A DNA stretch of 64,000 nt from Pilimelia columellifera (GTDB lineage Bacteria; Actinomycetota; Actinomycetes; Mycobacteriales; Micromonosporaceae). The stretch spans positions 62,001 to 126,000 of the forward strand of contig NZ_BAAARY010000002.1 in the NCBI RefSeq assembly GCF_039532605.1, given 5' to 3'. The position numbers were made by a program, and so were the translations under genes. Positions 36,517 through 45,517 of the stretch are shown piece after piece. The notes beneath the pieces are model-generated. The model did no database searches and had not been told where the DNA came from. It was given only the letters and a program-made list of their open reading frames with translations. Within the stretch, counting starts at the first letter, position 1, and each line of letters opens with the position of its first letter.

Positions 36517-36549
36517 AGCCGCCGACGGCCATCGTGGCCGCCGGCGGCT
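36517..36549 (-). terminator. Hairpin between rpsO and pnp
   Basis: AGCCGCCGACGGCC, loop ATCGT, GGCCGCCGGCGGCT makes a 14-pair stem with one mismatch, seven bases after the rpsO stop. It may terminate rpsO or be an RNase processing site that separates rpsO from pnp. The rest of the 233-base gap shows nothing clear. Confidence 0.55.
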
Positions 36550-36556
36550 GCGGGAG

Positions 36557-36826
36557 TCAGCGCCGCAGACCGAGACGCTCGATGAGCGTCCGGTAGCGGG
36601 CGATGTCCTTCTTCTGGATGTAGTTGAGCAGTCGCCGACGACGGCCGACCAGCAGCAGCAGCCCCCGGCGGCTGTGGTGGTCGTGCTTGTGCACCTTGAG
36701 GTGCTCGGTAAGCTCGGCGATACGCTTGGTGAGGACCGCGACCTGAACCTCAGGTGAACCGGTGTCACCCTCGACAGTCGCGTACTCCTCGCGGATCTTG
36801 GCCTTGGCTGCCTGATCGATCGCCAT
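36557..36826 (-). CDS. rpsO: 30S ribosomal protein S15
   Basis: A complete 89-residue S15, which binds 16S rRNA helices 20-22 in the platform. Conserved segments include GDTGSPEVQVAVLTKRI, LTEHLKVHKHDHHSRRGLL and YIQKKDIARYRTLIERLGLRR. The ATG at 36826 follows a CAGGGAGATC site. It is transcribed from its own region downstream of ribF, and its leader contains a perfect 10-pair hairpin. Confidence 0.98.
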   Translation of the reverse strand: MAIDQAAKAKIREEYATVEGDTGSPEVQVAVLTKRIAELTEHLKVHKHDHHSRRGLLLLVGRRRRLLNYIQKKDIARYRTLIERLGLRR

Positions 36827-36891
36827 GATCTCCCTGTTTCTGGTGGGGTTGAAGGGTTGTCACGGCCACGGCGTCGGGCAGCTCGCGCAAC

Positions 36892-36915
36892 CTCGCGTCG
36901 GGCTTCCGACGCGAG
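36892..36915 (-). promoter_or_regulatory. Hairpin and -10 region upstream of rpsO
   Basis: CTCGCGTCGG, loop GCTT, CCGACGCGAG is a perfect ten-pair hairpin. Just upstream on the minus strand GATAGTGT (36919-36926) contains a TANNNT box (TAGTGT). The hairpin could end ribF transcription or lie at the start of the rpsO leader, where S15 autoregulation is known in other bacteria; the sequence does not decide. Confidence 0.4.
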
Positions 36916-36964
36916 CCCACACTATCAGGCGCCCCGCCGCGTCCGACCGACGCCAGCGTCGCCG

Positions 36965-37900
36965 TCAGCCGTCGGCGAGCAGCTCACGGGTCTGCTCCAC
37001 GTCGACCCGGATCTGGTCGACCAACGCGCCGACCTCGTCGTAGGCGACCATCGGGCGCAGCCGGGCGACAAAGTCCAGCGCCAGGCGCTCGCCGTACAGG
37101 TCACCGTCGAAGTCCAGGACGAACGCCTCGACCCGACGCTCCACGCCGGAGAACGTCGGGTTGGTTCCGACCGAGACCGCCGCCATGAGCGGAGCCGGCC
37201 CGTGCCCCACCAGCCACGCCGCGTAGACACCGTCGGCGGGCGCCGCCGCGTACCGTTCGGTGAGCAGGTTGGCCGTCGGGAAGCCCAGCTCGCGACCGCG
37301 CTGGTCGCCCCGGACGACCACGCCCTCCAGCCGGTGCGGCCGACCCAGCGCCGCCGCCGCGGCGGCCACGTCCCCAGCGGCCACGCAGGCCCGCACATGG
37401 GTCGACGAGAACACTTCGGCGCTCTGCCCGCCGACCAGCGGCGCGTTGGTGACCTGGAACCCGAACCGCCGCCCCAACCGCCCCAACAAGGCGACGTCCC
37501 CGGCGGCGCGATGACCGAAGCGGAAATTGCCGCCCACCACCACGACCGCGGCGTGCGCCCGCTCGACCAGCAGGTCATGGACGAACTCCGGCGCCGGCAG
37601 CCGGGACAGCTCCGGGGTGAACGGCAGCACCCAGAGCGCGTCCACGCCCAACTGCTCGACCAGCTCGGCCTTACGGGAGGCCGAGGTGAGGACCGCCGGA
37701 TGAGACCCGGGCCGGACCACCTCGGAAGGGTGTGGGTCGAAGGTGAGCACGACGCTGCGCAGGCCCAGCTCCCGCGCCCGGTCGACGGCGTGACCGATGG
37801 TCGCCTGGTGCCCGCGGTGCACGCCGTCGAACACGCCGATCGTGACCACCGAACGGCCCCAGTCGGCCGGCGCCGCGTCCCATCCCCGCCATCGCTGCAT
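36965..37900 (-). CDS. ribF: Bifunctional riboflavin kinase/FAD synthetase
   Basis: A 311-residue enzyme converting riboflavin to FMN and FAD. The N-terminal FAD synthetase domain has TIGVFDGVHRGHQ (nucleotidyltransferase HxGH-like motif), VVVVGGNFRFGH and the loop FSSTHVRACV; the C-terminal flavokinase has GRELGFPTANL near residue 200. The ATG at 37900 is nine bases after the stop of the upstream DHp protein. The order ribF-rpsO-pnp is conserved in mycobacteria. No FMN riboswitch is visible upstream. Confidence 0.96.
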   Translation of the reverse strand: MQRWRGWDAAPADWGRSVVTIGVFDGVHRGHQATIGHAVDRARELGLRSVVLTFDPHPSEVVRPGSHPAVLTSASRKAELVEQLGVDALWVLPFTPELSRLPAPEFVHDLLVERAHAAVVVVGGNFRFGHRAAGDVALLGRLGRRFGFQVTNAPLVGGQSAEVFSSTHVRACVAAGDVAAAAAALGRPHRLEGVVVRGDQRGRELGFPTANLLTERYAAAPADGVYAAWLVGHGPAPLMAAVSVGTNPTFSGVERRVEAFVLDFDGDLYGERLALDFVARLRPMVAYDEVGALVDQIRVDVEQTRELLADG

Positions 37901-37909
37901 ACCGGCAGC

Positions 37910-38173
37910 CTACGAGCGGGCCATCGGCTCCTCGCGTCCGCCTCCGGACGGCGTCGCCAGCTCGTCCTGGAGTTGGCGGACCAGTTCGACGGCCCGGCGC
38001 GCGGCTGACTCAAGCTGGGGCAGGCTCTGCCGCGCGGGGTGGTCCGGTTCCGGTGGCAGGTCCTCCTCCAGGAACAGCGTGTAGTTGAGCGCGATCCCGA
38101 GCACGTTCGCCAGATCGTGCGCGGTCCGGCCGACCTGTGCCCGAAGCCGCGCCAGCTCCTCGGTGTCGTTCAC
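37910..38173 (-). CDS. Stand-alone DHp (histidine phosphoacceptor) domain protein
   Basis: An 87-residue protein that resembles the dimerisation/phosphoacceptor (DHp) part of a histidine kinase of the AHDFNN subtype: TAHDLANVLGIALNY with the candidate phosphorylated His19, then a helix ARRAVELVRQLQDEL like the second DHp helix. There is no ATPase domain. The GTG at 38173 is chosen because GGGAG lies six bases upstream; an ATG at 38212 lacks a ribosome site. It is divergent from a hybrid sensor kinase and ten bases ahead of ribF. It may serve as a phosphotransfer or dimer-partner protein in that pathway; this is inference. Confidence 0.6.
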   Translation of the reverse strand: MNDTEELARLRAQVGRTAHDLANVLGIALNYTLFLEEDLPPEPDHPARQSLPQLESAARRAVELVRQLQDELATPSGGGREEPMARS

Positions 38174-38301
38174 GACATCTCCCGCCCGCGCGCCCGGTTC
38201 CGTGCCGACCATCCGTCGGATCCGGCGGGCCCACCTGAGCCCATCACACCAGAGGACGACCGGGCAGGCGCTGCCCTGGTTACAGTTTGCCTGGGGATGT
38301 G

Positions 38302-40731
38302 ATGGACGGTAACCAGTTGATTACGTTGATCGCCGAGTTCTTACTCGCCGTGATCTTCTTCCGTGCGCTCTGGGGCTACCTGCGCACCCGGGACGCCATG
38401 CAACGCGACGTCACAATCCTCTTCGCCGCCGCCGCCGCCCTGTTCGCCATCGACCTCGTGGGCATGCTCGGCCAGCGGGCGCACCCGGCCGTCGTCGCCG
38501 TCGCGCAGGCGATGCTGCTCCTCCAGCCCTACCTGACATTGCGCCTTATCAACCGCCTGCACGCCGTGCCGCGCTGGCTGACCACCGCCACGCTTCTCGG
38601 CTACCTCGGGGCCGCCGTCCCGGCGCTGCTCGCGCCGCGGCCACTGTCCTGGAGCCTCATCCTCAGCTTCATCGTGGTCTTCATGATCGCTGAGGGGGTG
38701 GCGGCGGTCTACCTGTGGGCCGAAGCGCGACGGCGCACCGGCGCGGCCACCGTCCGCCTGCACCTGGCCGCCTGGTCCACCGCCGGCTTCGCCGCGGCCG
38801 GCGGCGCCCTGGGCGCGAGCGTGGTCACCGGACCGGCGCTGGCCACCTCCAGCCGACTGCTCGCGCTGGCCTCCGCCGCCGGCTACCTCATCGCTTTCTT
38901 CCCGCCGCAGTGGCTGCGCCGGCAGTGGTCGGCGGCGGCCGCCTACACCGTCTGGGAGGAGATCCTGCGCGCCCCGGCCACCGACACCAGCGACCAGATC
39001 TGGCGCCGCTACGCCGAGATCGTCCGCTCCGTCGCCGGATCACGGGGCGTCGCCGTGCTCATCCGCGCCGGCGACCACCTCATCCAGCCGACCGCAGCCG
39101 GGTCCGATATGAGACCGCCAGCCGGATGCCGCGCCCGCGACCTCGACGAGCTGCTCAAAGCCCGGCAACCCCTGGTCCTCGGCCAGCCCGGGGCCGGCGG
39201 GCCGCTGGCCCGGCACTACACCCAGGCGTACCCCGGGCAGCACCTCACCGCGATCGGGCTCATCGTCCCGCCCGACACCAGCGGCGCGCTGCTGGTCATC
39301 GACGAGCAACGCAGCCTGTTCCACGACGACGACCTTCGCATGCTCGCCGACCTGGGCGGCCAGGCCGGCATCCTGGCAGAACGCGGGGCGGTCATCGCCG
39401 AACGGGGTCGGCTGGCCGAGGAGCTGGCCGACTCGGTCGGGGCGCTCACCGAGGCCAGCCAGGCCAAGTCGAGCTTCCTGGCGAGCATGAGCCACGAGCT
39501 GCGCACACCCCTCAACGCGATCATCGGCTTCTCCGACCTCATGCGCGGCGAGCGTGCCGAGGAGGACAACCGCGTCGTCCCGGCCGACTGGGTCGACCAC
39601 ATCCACTCCAGCGGCCGGCATCTGCTCGGGCTCATCAACGACGTGCTCGACCTCACCAAGGTCGAAGCCGGTCGCCTCGACCTCCAGCCGGTCCCGCTGC
39701 GGGTCGACATCGCCGCCGGCGACCTCATCACCGCGCTGCGGCCGCTGGTCGACAACAAACGGCTACGCACCCGGTTGGACCTGCCCCCGCTCACCGCGCA
39801 CGTAGACCCGGTCCGGTTCCGCCAGATGCTCGAAAACCTCCTCTCGAACGCGATCAAGTTCACACCGGAAGGCGGCCACATCACCCTCTCCGGCGGCGCG
39901 GACGGCCCGCACGTCCTGGTGGCGGTCACCGACACCGGCGTCGGAATCGAGACCGACGACCAGAGCCGGGTGTTCGAGGAGTTCCAACAGGTCGGCTCGG
40001 CCACCCAACGCCAGGCCGGCACCGGACTGGGACTGGCGTTGACCCGCCGCCTGGCCCAGGCCCACGGCGGCGATATCCGTCTCGAATCAACCCTCGGCGA
40101 GGGCAGCCGTTTCACCCTCTACCTGCCGGCAGCCGCGCCGGCCAGCGCCGAGCGCCCCGACATCGACGGCGACGGCCAGCGCGGTCGGGTGCTGGTCATC
40201 GAGGACGACCTGCGGGCCGCCGAGCTGATGCGCACCCACCTCACCGCAGCCGGTTTCCAGGTCGTCCTCGCCGCCAGCGGCGAGGCCGGACTCCGGACGG
40301 CCCGGGCGCAGCCGCCGGAGCTCGTCCTGCTCGACGTGGTGCTGCCCGGGATGCACGGCTGGGACGTGCTGCGCCAGTTCAAGAACGATCCCGGCCTCTC
40401 TGGCGTGCCGGTCGTCATCGTCACCGTCGTCGACGAGCGGCGCACCGGGCTGGCGATGGGGGCCGCCGGCTACTTCGTCAAACCGGTGGACCCCGCCGAC
40501 CTGCTCGCCGCCCTGGACCGCCACCTACCGGACACGCCGTCAGACCGCCAGTCGACAGATACGGACAATCGGGCGGATAATCCGGCCGTCCGTCCGCGGC
40601 GGCATGTCGACAACGACCACCAATCCCGCAGCGGGGCACGTCACTCCGCACCGAACAACGCGGACGACCATGACGAGGCGCTCGCCAGCCGGGCGGCCAC
40701 CATCCACGACACCGCCGGAGGGGCGACATGA
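38302..40731 (+). CDS. Membrane hybrid sensor histidine kinase with receiver domain
   Basis: An 809-residue kinase. Residues 1-205 contain about seven membrane helices, 215-360 a GAF-like sensor domain, 390-455 the HisKA domain with SHELRTPLNAI (His398), 500-610 the HATPase domain with N516 in ENLLSNAIKF and GTGLGLAL, and 629-743 a receiver with D678 (LVLLDVVLPG) and K727. Residues 745-809 are low complexity and rich in Asn, Asp and His. The ATG at 38302 has GGGGAT upstream and TACAGT at 38281-38286 as a likely -10. Its stop overlaps the start of a response regulator (ATGA), so both are made together. Confidence 0.93.
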   Translation: MDGNQLITLIAEFLLAVIFFRALWGYLRTRDAMQRDVTILFAAAAALFAIDLVGMLGQRAHPAVVAVAQAMLLLQPYLTLRLINRLHAVPRWLTTATLLGYLGAAVPALLAPRPLSWSLILSFIVVFMIAEGVAAVYLWAEARRRTGAATVRLHLAAWSTAGFAAAGGALGASVVTGPALATSSRLLALASAAGYLIAFFPPQWLRRQWSAAAAYTVWEEILRAPATDTSDQIWRRYAEIVRSVAGSRGVAVLIRAGDHLIQPTAAGSDMRPPAGCRARDLDELLKARQPLVLGQPGAGGPLARHYTQAYPGQHLTAIGLIVPPDTSGALLVIDEQRSLFHDDDLRMLADLGGQAGILAERGAVIAERGRLAEELADSVGALTEASQAKSSFLASMSHELRTPLNAIIGFSDLMRGERAEEDNRVVPADWVDHIHSSGRHLLGLINDVLDLTKVEAGRLDLQPVPLRVDIAAGDLITALRPLVDNKRLRTRLDLPPLTAHVDPVRFRQMLENLLSNAIKFTPEGGHITLSGGADGPHVLVAVTDTGVGIETDDQSRVFEEFQQVGSATQRQAGTGLGLALTRRLAQAHGGDIRLESTLGEGSRFTLYLPAAAPASAERPDIDGDGQRGRVLVIEDDLRAAELMRTHLTAAGFQVVLAASGEAGLRTARAQPPELVLLDVVLPGMHGWDVLRQFKNDPGLSGVPVVIVTVVDERRTGLAMGAAGYFVKPVDPADLLAALDRHLPDTPSDRQSTDTDNRADNPAVRPRRHVDNDHQSRSGARHSAPNNADDHDEALASRAATIHDTAGGAT

Positions 40732-41138
40732 CCGGGCGTCAGGTGCTACTCGTCGAAGACGAGGAGCTGAACAGGGTGCTGGTGCGGGCGAGTCTCGCCC
40801 GGGCCACCGACCCAGCCGTCAAGGAGATCCAGCTGGTGGAGGCGGCGACGCTGGCGACCGCGCGGGCGGCGTTGGCGGGCGACCCGCCGGACGTTGTGCT
40901 GCTCGACCTCAACCTGCCCGACGGCAACGGCCTCACCCTGGCCACCGAGCTGTCCAGCCGCGACGACTACAGCCGCCCCGAGGTCGTCGCCCTCACCGCC
41001 AGCGTGCTGCCCGCCGAACGGGCCGCGGCGATGGCCGCCGGCTGCGACGGGTTCCTCGACAAGCCGTACGTAGCCGCGGATCTCGTCGCCATACTCGCCG
41101 CCCACCTCAAACGACGGCAGGACCGCCCCAGCGGCTAG
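40728..41138 (+). CDS. Single-domain response regulator
   Basis: A 136-residue receiver domain with no output domain. The acidic pocket is in LVEDEELN near residue 10, the phosphoacceptor is D60 in VVLLDLNLPDGNG, and the conserved lysine follows in FLDKPY near 107. Translation is coupled to the hybrid kinase by a four-base overlap. Such regulators act by phosphotransfer or by protein interaction, which fits a multi-step relay. It ends nine bases from the convergent truB. Confidence 0.93.
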   Translation: MTGRQVLLVEDEELNRVLVRASLARATDPAVKEIQLVEAATLATARAALAGDPPDVVLLDLNLPDGNGLTLATELSSRDDYSRPEVVALTASVLPAERAAAMAAGCDGFLDKPYVAADLVAILAAHLKRRQDRPSG

Positions 41139-41147
41139 GACGCCGGG

Positions 41148-42035
41148 TCAGGCGGCATTGAAGACCACCTCGGGCCGGGCCCGGCCGTCGCGTTCGCTGA
41201 CCACCGCCAGCAGCGCGCCGTCCGGGCCGAACACCGCGTAGGGCCCGTCCAGGCCGGCAGCCGCCAACGGGCCGCCGTGCGACAGCGTCCTGGTCTCCTG
41301 GTCGTCGGCCTGCCGCTGGGGCAGGAAGCGCCGGGCCGCGTCCGCCATCGGCAGGGTGAGGATCTCCGCCGGGTCGCGCTCCGCCAACTGGTCCAGGGTC
41401 GCCGCGTCAGCGAGGGGAAAGGCGCCGACGGCCGTGCGTCGCAGCGCGGTCAGGTGCCCCCCGACGCCCAGCGCGGCTCCCAGGTCGCGGGCGATCGCCC
41501 GGATATAGGTGCCGGCCGAGCACGTCACCGAGACGCGCACGTCCACCACCGGACCGGCGCCCCGTTGGACGTCGTGCGTGATCAGCTCGTGGACGGTCAC
41601 CGGGCGCGGGGCCAACGCCAGTTCCTCGCCGTCGCGGACCCGTTTGTAGGCGCGCACCCCGTTCACCTTGATGGCGCTGACGGCGCTCGGGGCCTGCTGG
41701 ATGTCGCCGGTGAGGGCAGCCAGGCCCGCGGTGATCTGGGCGTCGGAGACGCCGGACGCGTCAGCGGCGCTCGTCACCTCGCCCTCGGCGTCGTCGGTGA
41801 CGGTGCCCTGGCCGAGCCGGATCGTCGCGTCGTAGCTTTTGCGGGCGCCAATGACGTAGGTGAGAAGCCGGGTCGCCCGGCCGACGGCGATCACCAGCAC
41901 TCCGGTGGCCATCGGATCGAGCGTCCCGCCGTGGCCGACCCGGCGGGTCCTGGCCAAGCGGCGCATCCGGGCCACGACGTCGTGGGAGGTCATCCCGCCC
42001 GGCTTGTCCACGATGATCAGTCCGTCCGTAGTCAC
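41148..42035 (-). CDS. truB: tRNA pseudouridine(55) synthase
   Basis: A 295-residue TruB making pseudouridine 55 in the T-loop of tRNA. It begins GLIIVDKPGGMTSHDVVA and has the catalytic Asp in GGTLDPMATGVLVIAVG near residue 45. The GTG at 42035 is followed by the usual family start. A C-terminal RNA-binding extension fits actinobacterial members. It stands after MATE and nrnA in the order infB-rbfA-nrnA-MATE-truB, which matches other actinobacteria. Confidence 0.95.
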   Translation of the reverse strand: MTTDGLIIVDKPGGMTSHDVVARMRRLARTRRVGHGGTLDPMATGVLVIAVGRATRLLTYVIGARKSYDATIRLGQGTVTDDAEGEVTSAADASGVSDAQITAGLAALTGDIQQAPSAVSAIKVNGVRAYKRVRDGEELALAPRPVTVHELITHDVQRGAGPVVDVRVSVTCSAGTYIRAIARDLGAALGVGGHLTALRRTAVGAFPLADAATLDQLAERDPAEILTLPMADAARRFLPQRQADDQETRTLSHGGPLAAAGLDGPYAVFGPDGALLAVVSERDGRARPEVVFNAA

Positions 42036-42053
42036 GCCGACCAGAGTGACAGA

Positions 42054-43382
42054 TCAGCGACGGGAGCCGGTGACCGCCCATCCGCCGTGCCGCAGGCGGG
42101 CCAGCAGGAGCGCCAGCCGCGCCACGACGAACAAGGCGAGCGCGGCCCACACCCCGCCCAGGCCCAGGTCCCACCAGCCGGCCGCCAGGGCGCCCGGCAG
42201 GAACACCCCCGCCGCCGCAACGATCGTCACGTCCCGCAGGTACCGGGCGTCGCCGGCGCCGATGAGCACGCCGTCCAGGGCGAACACGACGCCGGCCAGC
42301 GGCTGCATCGCCGCGAACCACGGCCACGCGTCGGCGGCCGCCGCCCACACCCGCGGGTCGTCGGTGAACCACCGCGGAATGACCTGCCAACCAGCGGCGA
42401 TGAGGACGGCCACCGCCGTCCCACAGCCGGCCCCGAGCGACGCGGCCCGCCGGGCCAGCGCGCGGGCCTGCGCCGCCTGCCCGGCGCCCAGCGCGGCCCC
42501 CACCAACGCCTGCGCCGCGATCGCCACCGCGTCCAGGCAGAACGCGCAGAACATCCACAACTGGAGCGCGATCTGGTGCGCCGCCAGCGATGCGGCCCCG
42601 AACCTGGCCACCACGGCCGCCGCGGTGAGGAACGACGCCTGGAACGCCAGACCGCGCAGCAGCAGGTCCCTACCGAGCCGCAGCTGCTCCCCCAGCTCGG
42701 CGGGGCGCGGCCGCAGCGACACCCGCTCGGCCAACAGCGCGCGGACGAACAGCAGCCCGCCCAGCGTCTGCGCCCCGGCGTTGGCCACCGCCGATCCGGT
42801 CAGGCCCAACCCCGCCGGGTACACCAGCAACGGACACGCCGCCGCCGACAGCAGATTGACACCCAGCACGTAACGCAGCGGACGGGCGGTGTCCTGCACC
42901 GCCCGCAGCCACCCGTTCCCGGCCGTCGCCAGCAACAGGCCAGGCGCGCCCAGCACAGCGACCCGGAACCACGCCTCAGCCCCGGCCGCGACCTCCGACG
43001 ACCCGGCCAACGCCCGACACGCCGGCCCGGCCGAAAGCTGTCCGACAAGGATCATCAGGCACCCGCCGGCCAGCGCCAGCCAGGACGCCTGAACGCCCTC
43101 AGCCACCGCGGCAGCCCGATCACCGGCCCCGAACTGACGGGCCGCCCGACTCGTGGTGCCGTAGGCCAGGACATTGCCCAGCCAGGCGCAGACCGCCATG
43201 AGTCCGCCACCGACCGCCAGCGAGGCCAGGGCCACCGCGCCGAGGCGGCCGACCACGGCGCTGTCGACGAGCAGGTACAACGGCTCCGCAGCGAGGACCA
43301 CCAGCGTCGGCGCCGCGAGCCGGACCAGTCGGCCCAACGACGCCTCCGGCGCCCCCGGCGACCCTCTCTCCACCGTGGACAC
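42054..43382 (-). CDS. MATE family efflux transporter (DinF-like)
   Basis: A 442-residue multidrug and toxic compound extrusion protein with twelve predicted helices in two six-helix halves. Family features are VLAAEPLYLLVDSAVVGRLG near the start and AAHQIALQLWMFCAFCLDAVAIAAQALVG-type pattern in the second half (here split as ASLAAHQIAL and DAVAIAAQALVGAALG). It exports cations in exchange for Na+ or H+. In mycobacteria it corresponds to dinF near rbfA. It is co-directional with nrnA (9-base gap) and truB (18-base gap). Confidence 0.92.
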   Translation of the reverse strand: MSTVERGSPGAPEASLGRLVRLAAPTLVVLAAEPLYLLVDSAVVGRLGAVALASLAVGGGLMAVCAWLGNVLAYGTTSRAARQFGAGDRAAAVAEGVQASWLALAGGCLMILVGQLSAGPACRALAGSSEVAAGAEAWFRVAVLGAPGLLLATAGNGWLRAVQDTARPLRYVLGVNLLSAAACPLLVYPAGLGLTGSAVANAGAQTLGGLLFVRALLAERVSLRPRPAELGEQLRLGRDLLLRGLAFQASFLTAAAVVARFGAASLAAHQIALQLWMFCAFCLDAVAIAAQALVGAALGAGQAAQARALARRAASLGAGCGTAVAVLIAAGWQVIPRWFTDDPRVWAAAADAWPWFAAMQPLAGVVFALDGVLIGAGDARYLRDVTIVAAAGVFLPGALAAGWWDLGLGGVWAALALFVVARLALLLARLRHGGWAVTGSRR

Positions 43383-43391
43383 GGCGTCTAC

Positions 43392-44405
43392 CTAGCTGCT
43401 GGCGAGGGTCAGCTCCGCACGCAACGCCTCGACGACATCCGCAAGCGTGCCCGCGCAGCTGTAGCCGGCGGCGAGCCGGTGGCCGCCGCCGCCGAGCGAG
43501 ACCGCGACGCGGCTCACGTCACGGGCTCCCTTGCTGCGCATCGACACCGACCACTCACGCTCGGCGACCTGCTTGAAGACGCAGGCCACGTCCGCCTCCG
43601 CGGCGCCCCGTACCGCCTCGATGAGCGCCTCCATGACGTACGGCTCCTGCTTGTGCCGGATCAGGTCCTCCAACGTGGCAAACGTCCACACCAGCCCGAC
43701 GCCGCCGGCCGCGGCCGGCTCCAACTCGGCCCGGCTCAGGACGTCCCCGAACAGCTTGATCGCGCCGAAGGGGCGGCTGTCGAGCACCCGCTGGGAGATC
43801 TCCTCGGGACGCAGCCCGGTGGCCACCAGCCGCGCCGCCAACTCGTGGACGGCCGGCGTCGTCAACGCGAACCGGAACGAGCCGGTGTCGGTCACCAACG
43901 CCACATACAGGCACTCGGCGATCGCCGCGTCCAGCTCGACACCGAGCCGGTCCAGCAACTGGGCGGCGACGACGGAGGTAGCCGCGGCGGCCGGATCCAC
44001 CAGCGGGATATCCCCGAACCCCGGGTTCGAGGCGTGGTGGTCGAGCACGATCGACACGCCCGCCCGCTCCAACCGGTCGACCAGCCCGCCGAGCCGCGCC
44101 TGGCTGGCAGCGTCGAAACAGACCACCAGATCGGGTTCAGGGCACGCGTCGCCCTCAGCGACGAGCAGGTCAAGGCCCGGCAGACCCTGGAACGGCTCCG
44201 CGATGAACAACGGGCCGGGAAAGACCGCCTGCACGTTGGTGTGGCCGCGGCGCAGCAGTCCCAACCCGAACCCCAACATGCTTCCCAGGGCGTCCCCGTC
44301 CGGGTTGACATGGCAGATCAGCAGCACTTTGGCGTCCAGGGCCTGCCGTTCCACGGCGGCCACCGCCGCCGCCCAGGCTGACTCGTCCGGCCCGGTCGAC
44401 GTCAC
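43392..44405 (-). CDS. nrnA: DHH phosphoesterase (NrnA-type oligoribonuclease/pAp phosphatase)
   Basis: A 337-residue DHH/DHHA1 phosphoesterase that degrades nanoRNA or c-di-NMP intermediates and hydrolyses pAp. Motifs are CHVNPDGDALGS near residue 30, VVCFDAAS, the DHH motif in IVLDHHASNPGFGD near 130 and the C-terminal DHHA1 RNA-binding region GGGGHRLAAGYS. The GTG at 44405 overlaps the rbfA stop, so the two are translationally coupled. In mycobacteria the same gene (Rv2837c) is a c-di-AMP phosphodiesterase, so both roles are possible. Confidence 0.93.
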   Translation of the reverse strand: MTSTGPDESAWAAAVAAVERQALDAKVLLICHVNPDGDALGSMLGFGLGLLRRGHTNVQAVFPGPLFIAEPFQGLPGLDLLVAEGDACPEPDLVVCFDAASQARLGGLVDRLERAGVSIVLDHHASNPGFGDIPLVDPAAAATSVVAAQLLDRLGVELDAAIAECLYVALVTDTGSFRFALTTPAVHELAARLVATGLRPEEISQRVLDSRPFGAIKLFGDVLSRAELEPAAAGGVGLVWTFATLEDLIRHKQEPYVMEALIEAVRGAAEADVACVFKQVAEREWSVSMRSKGARDVSRVAVSLGGGGHRLAAGYSCAGTLADVVEALRAELTLASS

Positions 44406-44956
44406 CGCTCGCCCCTGGCACGGCCCGCATCGACGTCGCCGCCCACTGCCCCGGCAACGCCACCGGCTCCGGGGGTGGTTGCGGCTCCGTCCCGGCTGTC
44501 GCCGGGGACGCGGTCGCTGTCCCCGTCGGTGTCGTCGTCCTCGTCGAGGCGGTAGGGCTGGGCGTCGCCAGCGAACGAGGCAGCCGCCGCCCGGCGCTGC
44601 ACCTCCGCGTCGGCGTCCCGGGCGAGATGGATCAGCTCGTCGATCTTCTGGACGTTCTCGTGCACATGATCGAGCACGAAACTGATCGTCGGCGAGTGCC
44701 GCAGCCCCAGCGCCTTGCCCACGGTGCTACGGACCAGGCCCTTGGCGCTCTCCAACGCCGCGGCGGTGCCCACCTCGGCGGCCGATCCGCCCAGCACCGT
44801 GTAGAAGACTGTGGCCTCACGCAGGTCCGCGGTGATCCTGGCGTCCGTCACGGTGAGCATCCCCAGTCGGGGGTCCTTGATCTGGGTGCGCACCACCGAA
44901 GCGACAAGCTCCTTGACCCGCTCCGCATGCCGGCGCACCTTCGCTTGGTCCGTCAT
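44402..44956 (-). CDS. rbfA: 30S ribosome-binding factor RbfA
   Basis: A 184-residue cold-shock ribosome assembly factor. The KH-like fold is in residues 1-125 with RTQIKDPRLGMLTVTDARIT and SPTISFVLDHVHENVQKID. The C-terminal 60 residues are acidic and Asp/Gly-rich, longer than in Gram-negative bacteria. The ATG at 44956 is chosen as the family start; an open frame runs further upstream without homology. The 252-base gap upstream to DUF503 shows no gene. Confidence 0.93.
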   Translation of the reverse strand: MTDQAKVRRHAERVKELVASVVRTQIKDPRLGMLTVTDARITADLREATVFYTVLGGSAAEVGTAAALESAKGLVRSTVGKALGLRHSPTISFVLDHVHENVQKIDELIHLARDADAEVQRRAAAASFAGDAQPYRLDEDDDTDGDSDRVPGDSRDGAATTPGAGGVAGAVGGDVDAGRARGER

Positions 44957-45208
44957 CGTTCGGACACCTCCACTCGTCCCACCGGGCCTGCAAACGCCCG
45001 CCGCGTACCATCCCAGCCGGGGAATCGGCCACCTGGCGCGGCCGTCACACGAACCCCGGGCCGCGCCGCCGTCCGCGCGCCCCGTCCACCGGGCCACTGT
45101 CCGCCACGGCGGAACCGCGCCTTCCACAACGACCCTACCCGCGCCGGACGGTGGCCAGCGCACCGCAGGTCCGCCCTGTGATGGCGTGTACGGCGGTGCC
45201 GGAACCGG

Positions 45209-45502
45209 TCAATCCTCGTCGGTGTGCAGCGCGCGCCGCGCCGAGAGCAGCTCGATCTCCGGACGGGCGGCGACCAGCCGTTCACAGGCGTCGAGCACCT
45301 CGCGCACATGACCACTGTCGGCAGCGACCACGCCGACGCCGATCTGGGCCCGTCCATGCAGCTCGTGCGCTCCCACCTCGGCCACCGCCACCTCAAGACG
45401 GCGCAGCGCCGCGAGAATGGGACGCACATACGAGCGCTTCTGCTTGAGTGACCGCGAGTCCCCCGGCAGCAGCATGTCGAAAACAGCAGTTCCGGTGTAC
45501 AT
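45209..45502 (-). CDS. DUF503 small protein
   Basis: A 97-residue protein of DUF503 (YlxP family), regularly found between infB and rbfA. Typical features are MLLPGDSRSLKQKRSYVRPIL, VAVAEVGAHELHGRAQIGV and the acidic end. The fold is ferredoxin-like; an RNA- or ribosome-linked role is suspected from context only. The ATG at 45502 begins the family sequence. A nine-pair hairpin lies just upstream. Confidence 0.9.
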   Translation of the reverse strand: MYTGTAVFDMLLPGDSRSLKQKRSYVRPILAALRRLEVAVAEVGAHELHGRAQIGVGVVAADSGHVREVLDACERLVAARPEIELLSARRALHTDED

Positions 45503-45517
45503 GGCCAGCCACCCTAC

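Noticed and set aside
36827..36964. FMN riboswitch next to ribF
   Set aside because: The gap is downstream of ribF, and no conserved RFN element sequence is visible either here or upstream of ribF.
41277..44381. Very long open frame on the + strand over truB, MATE and nrnA
   Set aside because: It covers three clear genes on the other strand and has a low-complexity Arg/Gln/Pro composition.
44957..45208. tRNA or small RNA gene between rbfA and DUF503
   Set aside because: No T-loop sequence (GTTCGAATC type) or cloverleaf pairing was found; the gap looks like plain GC-rich spacer.
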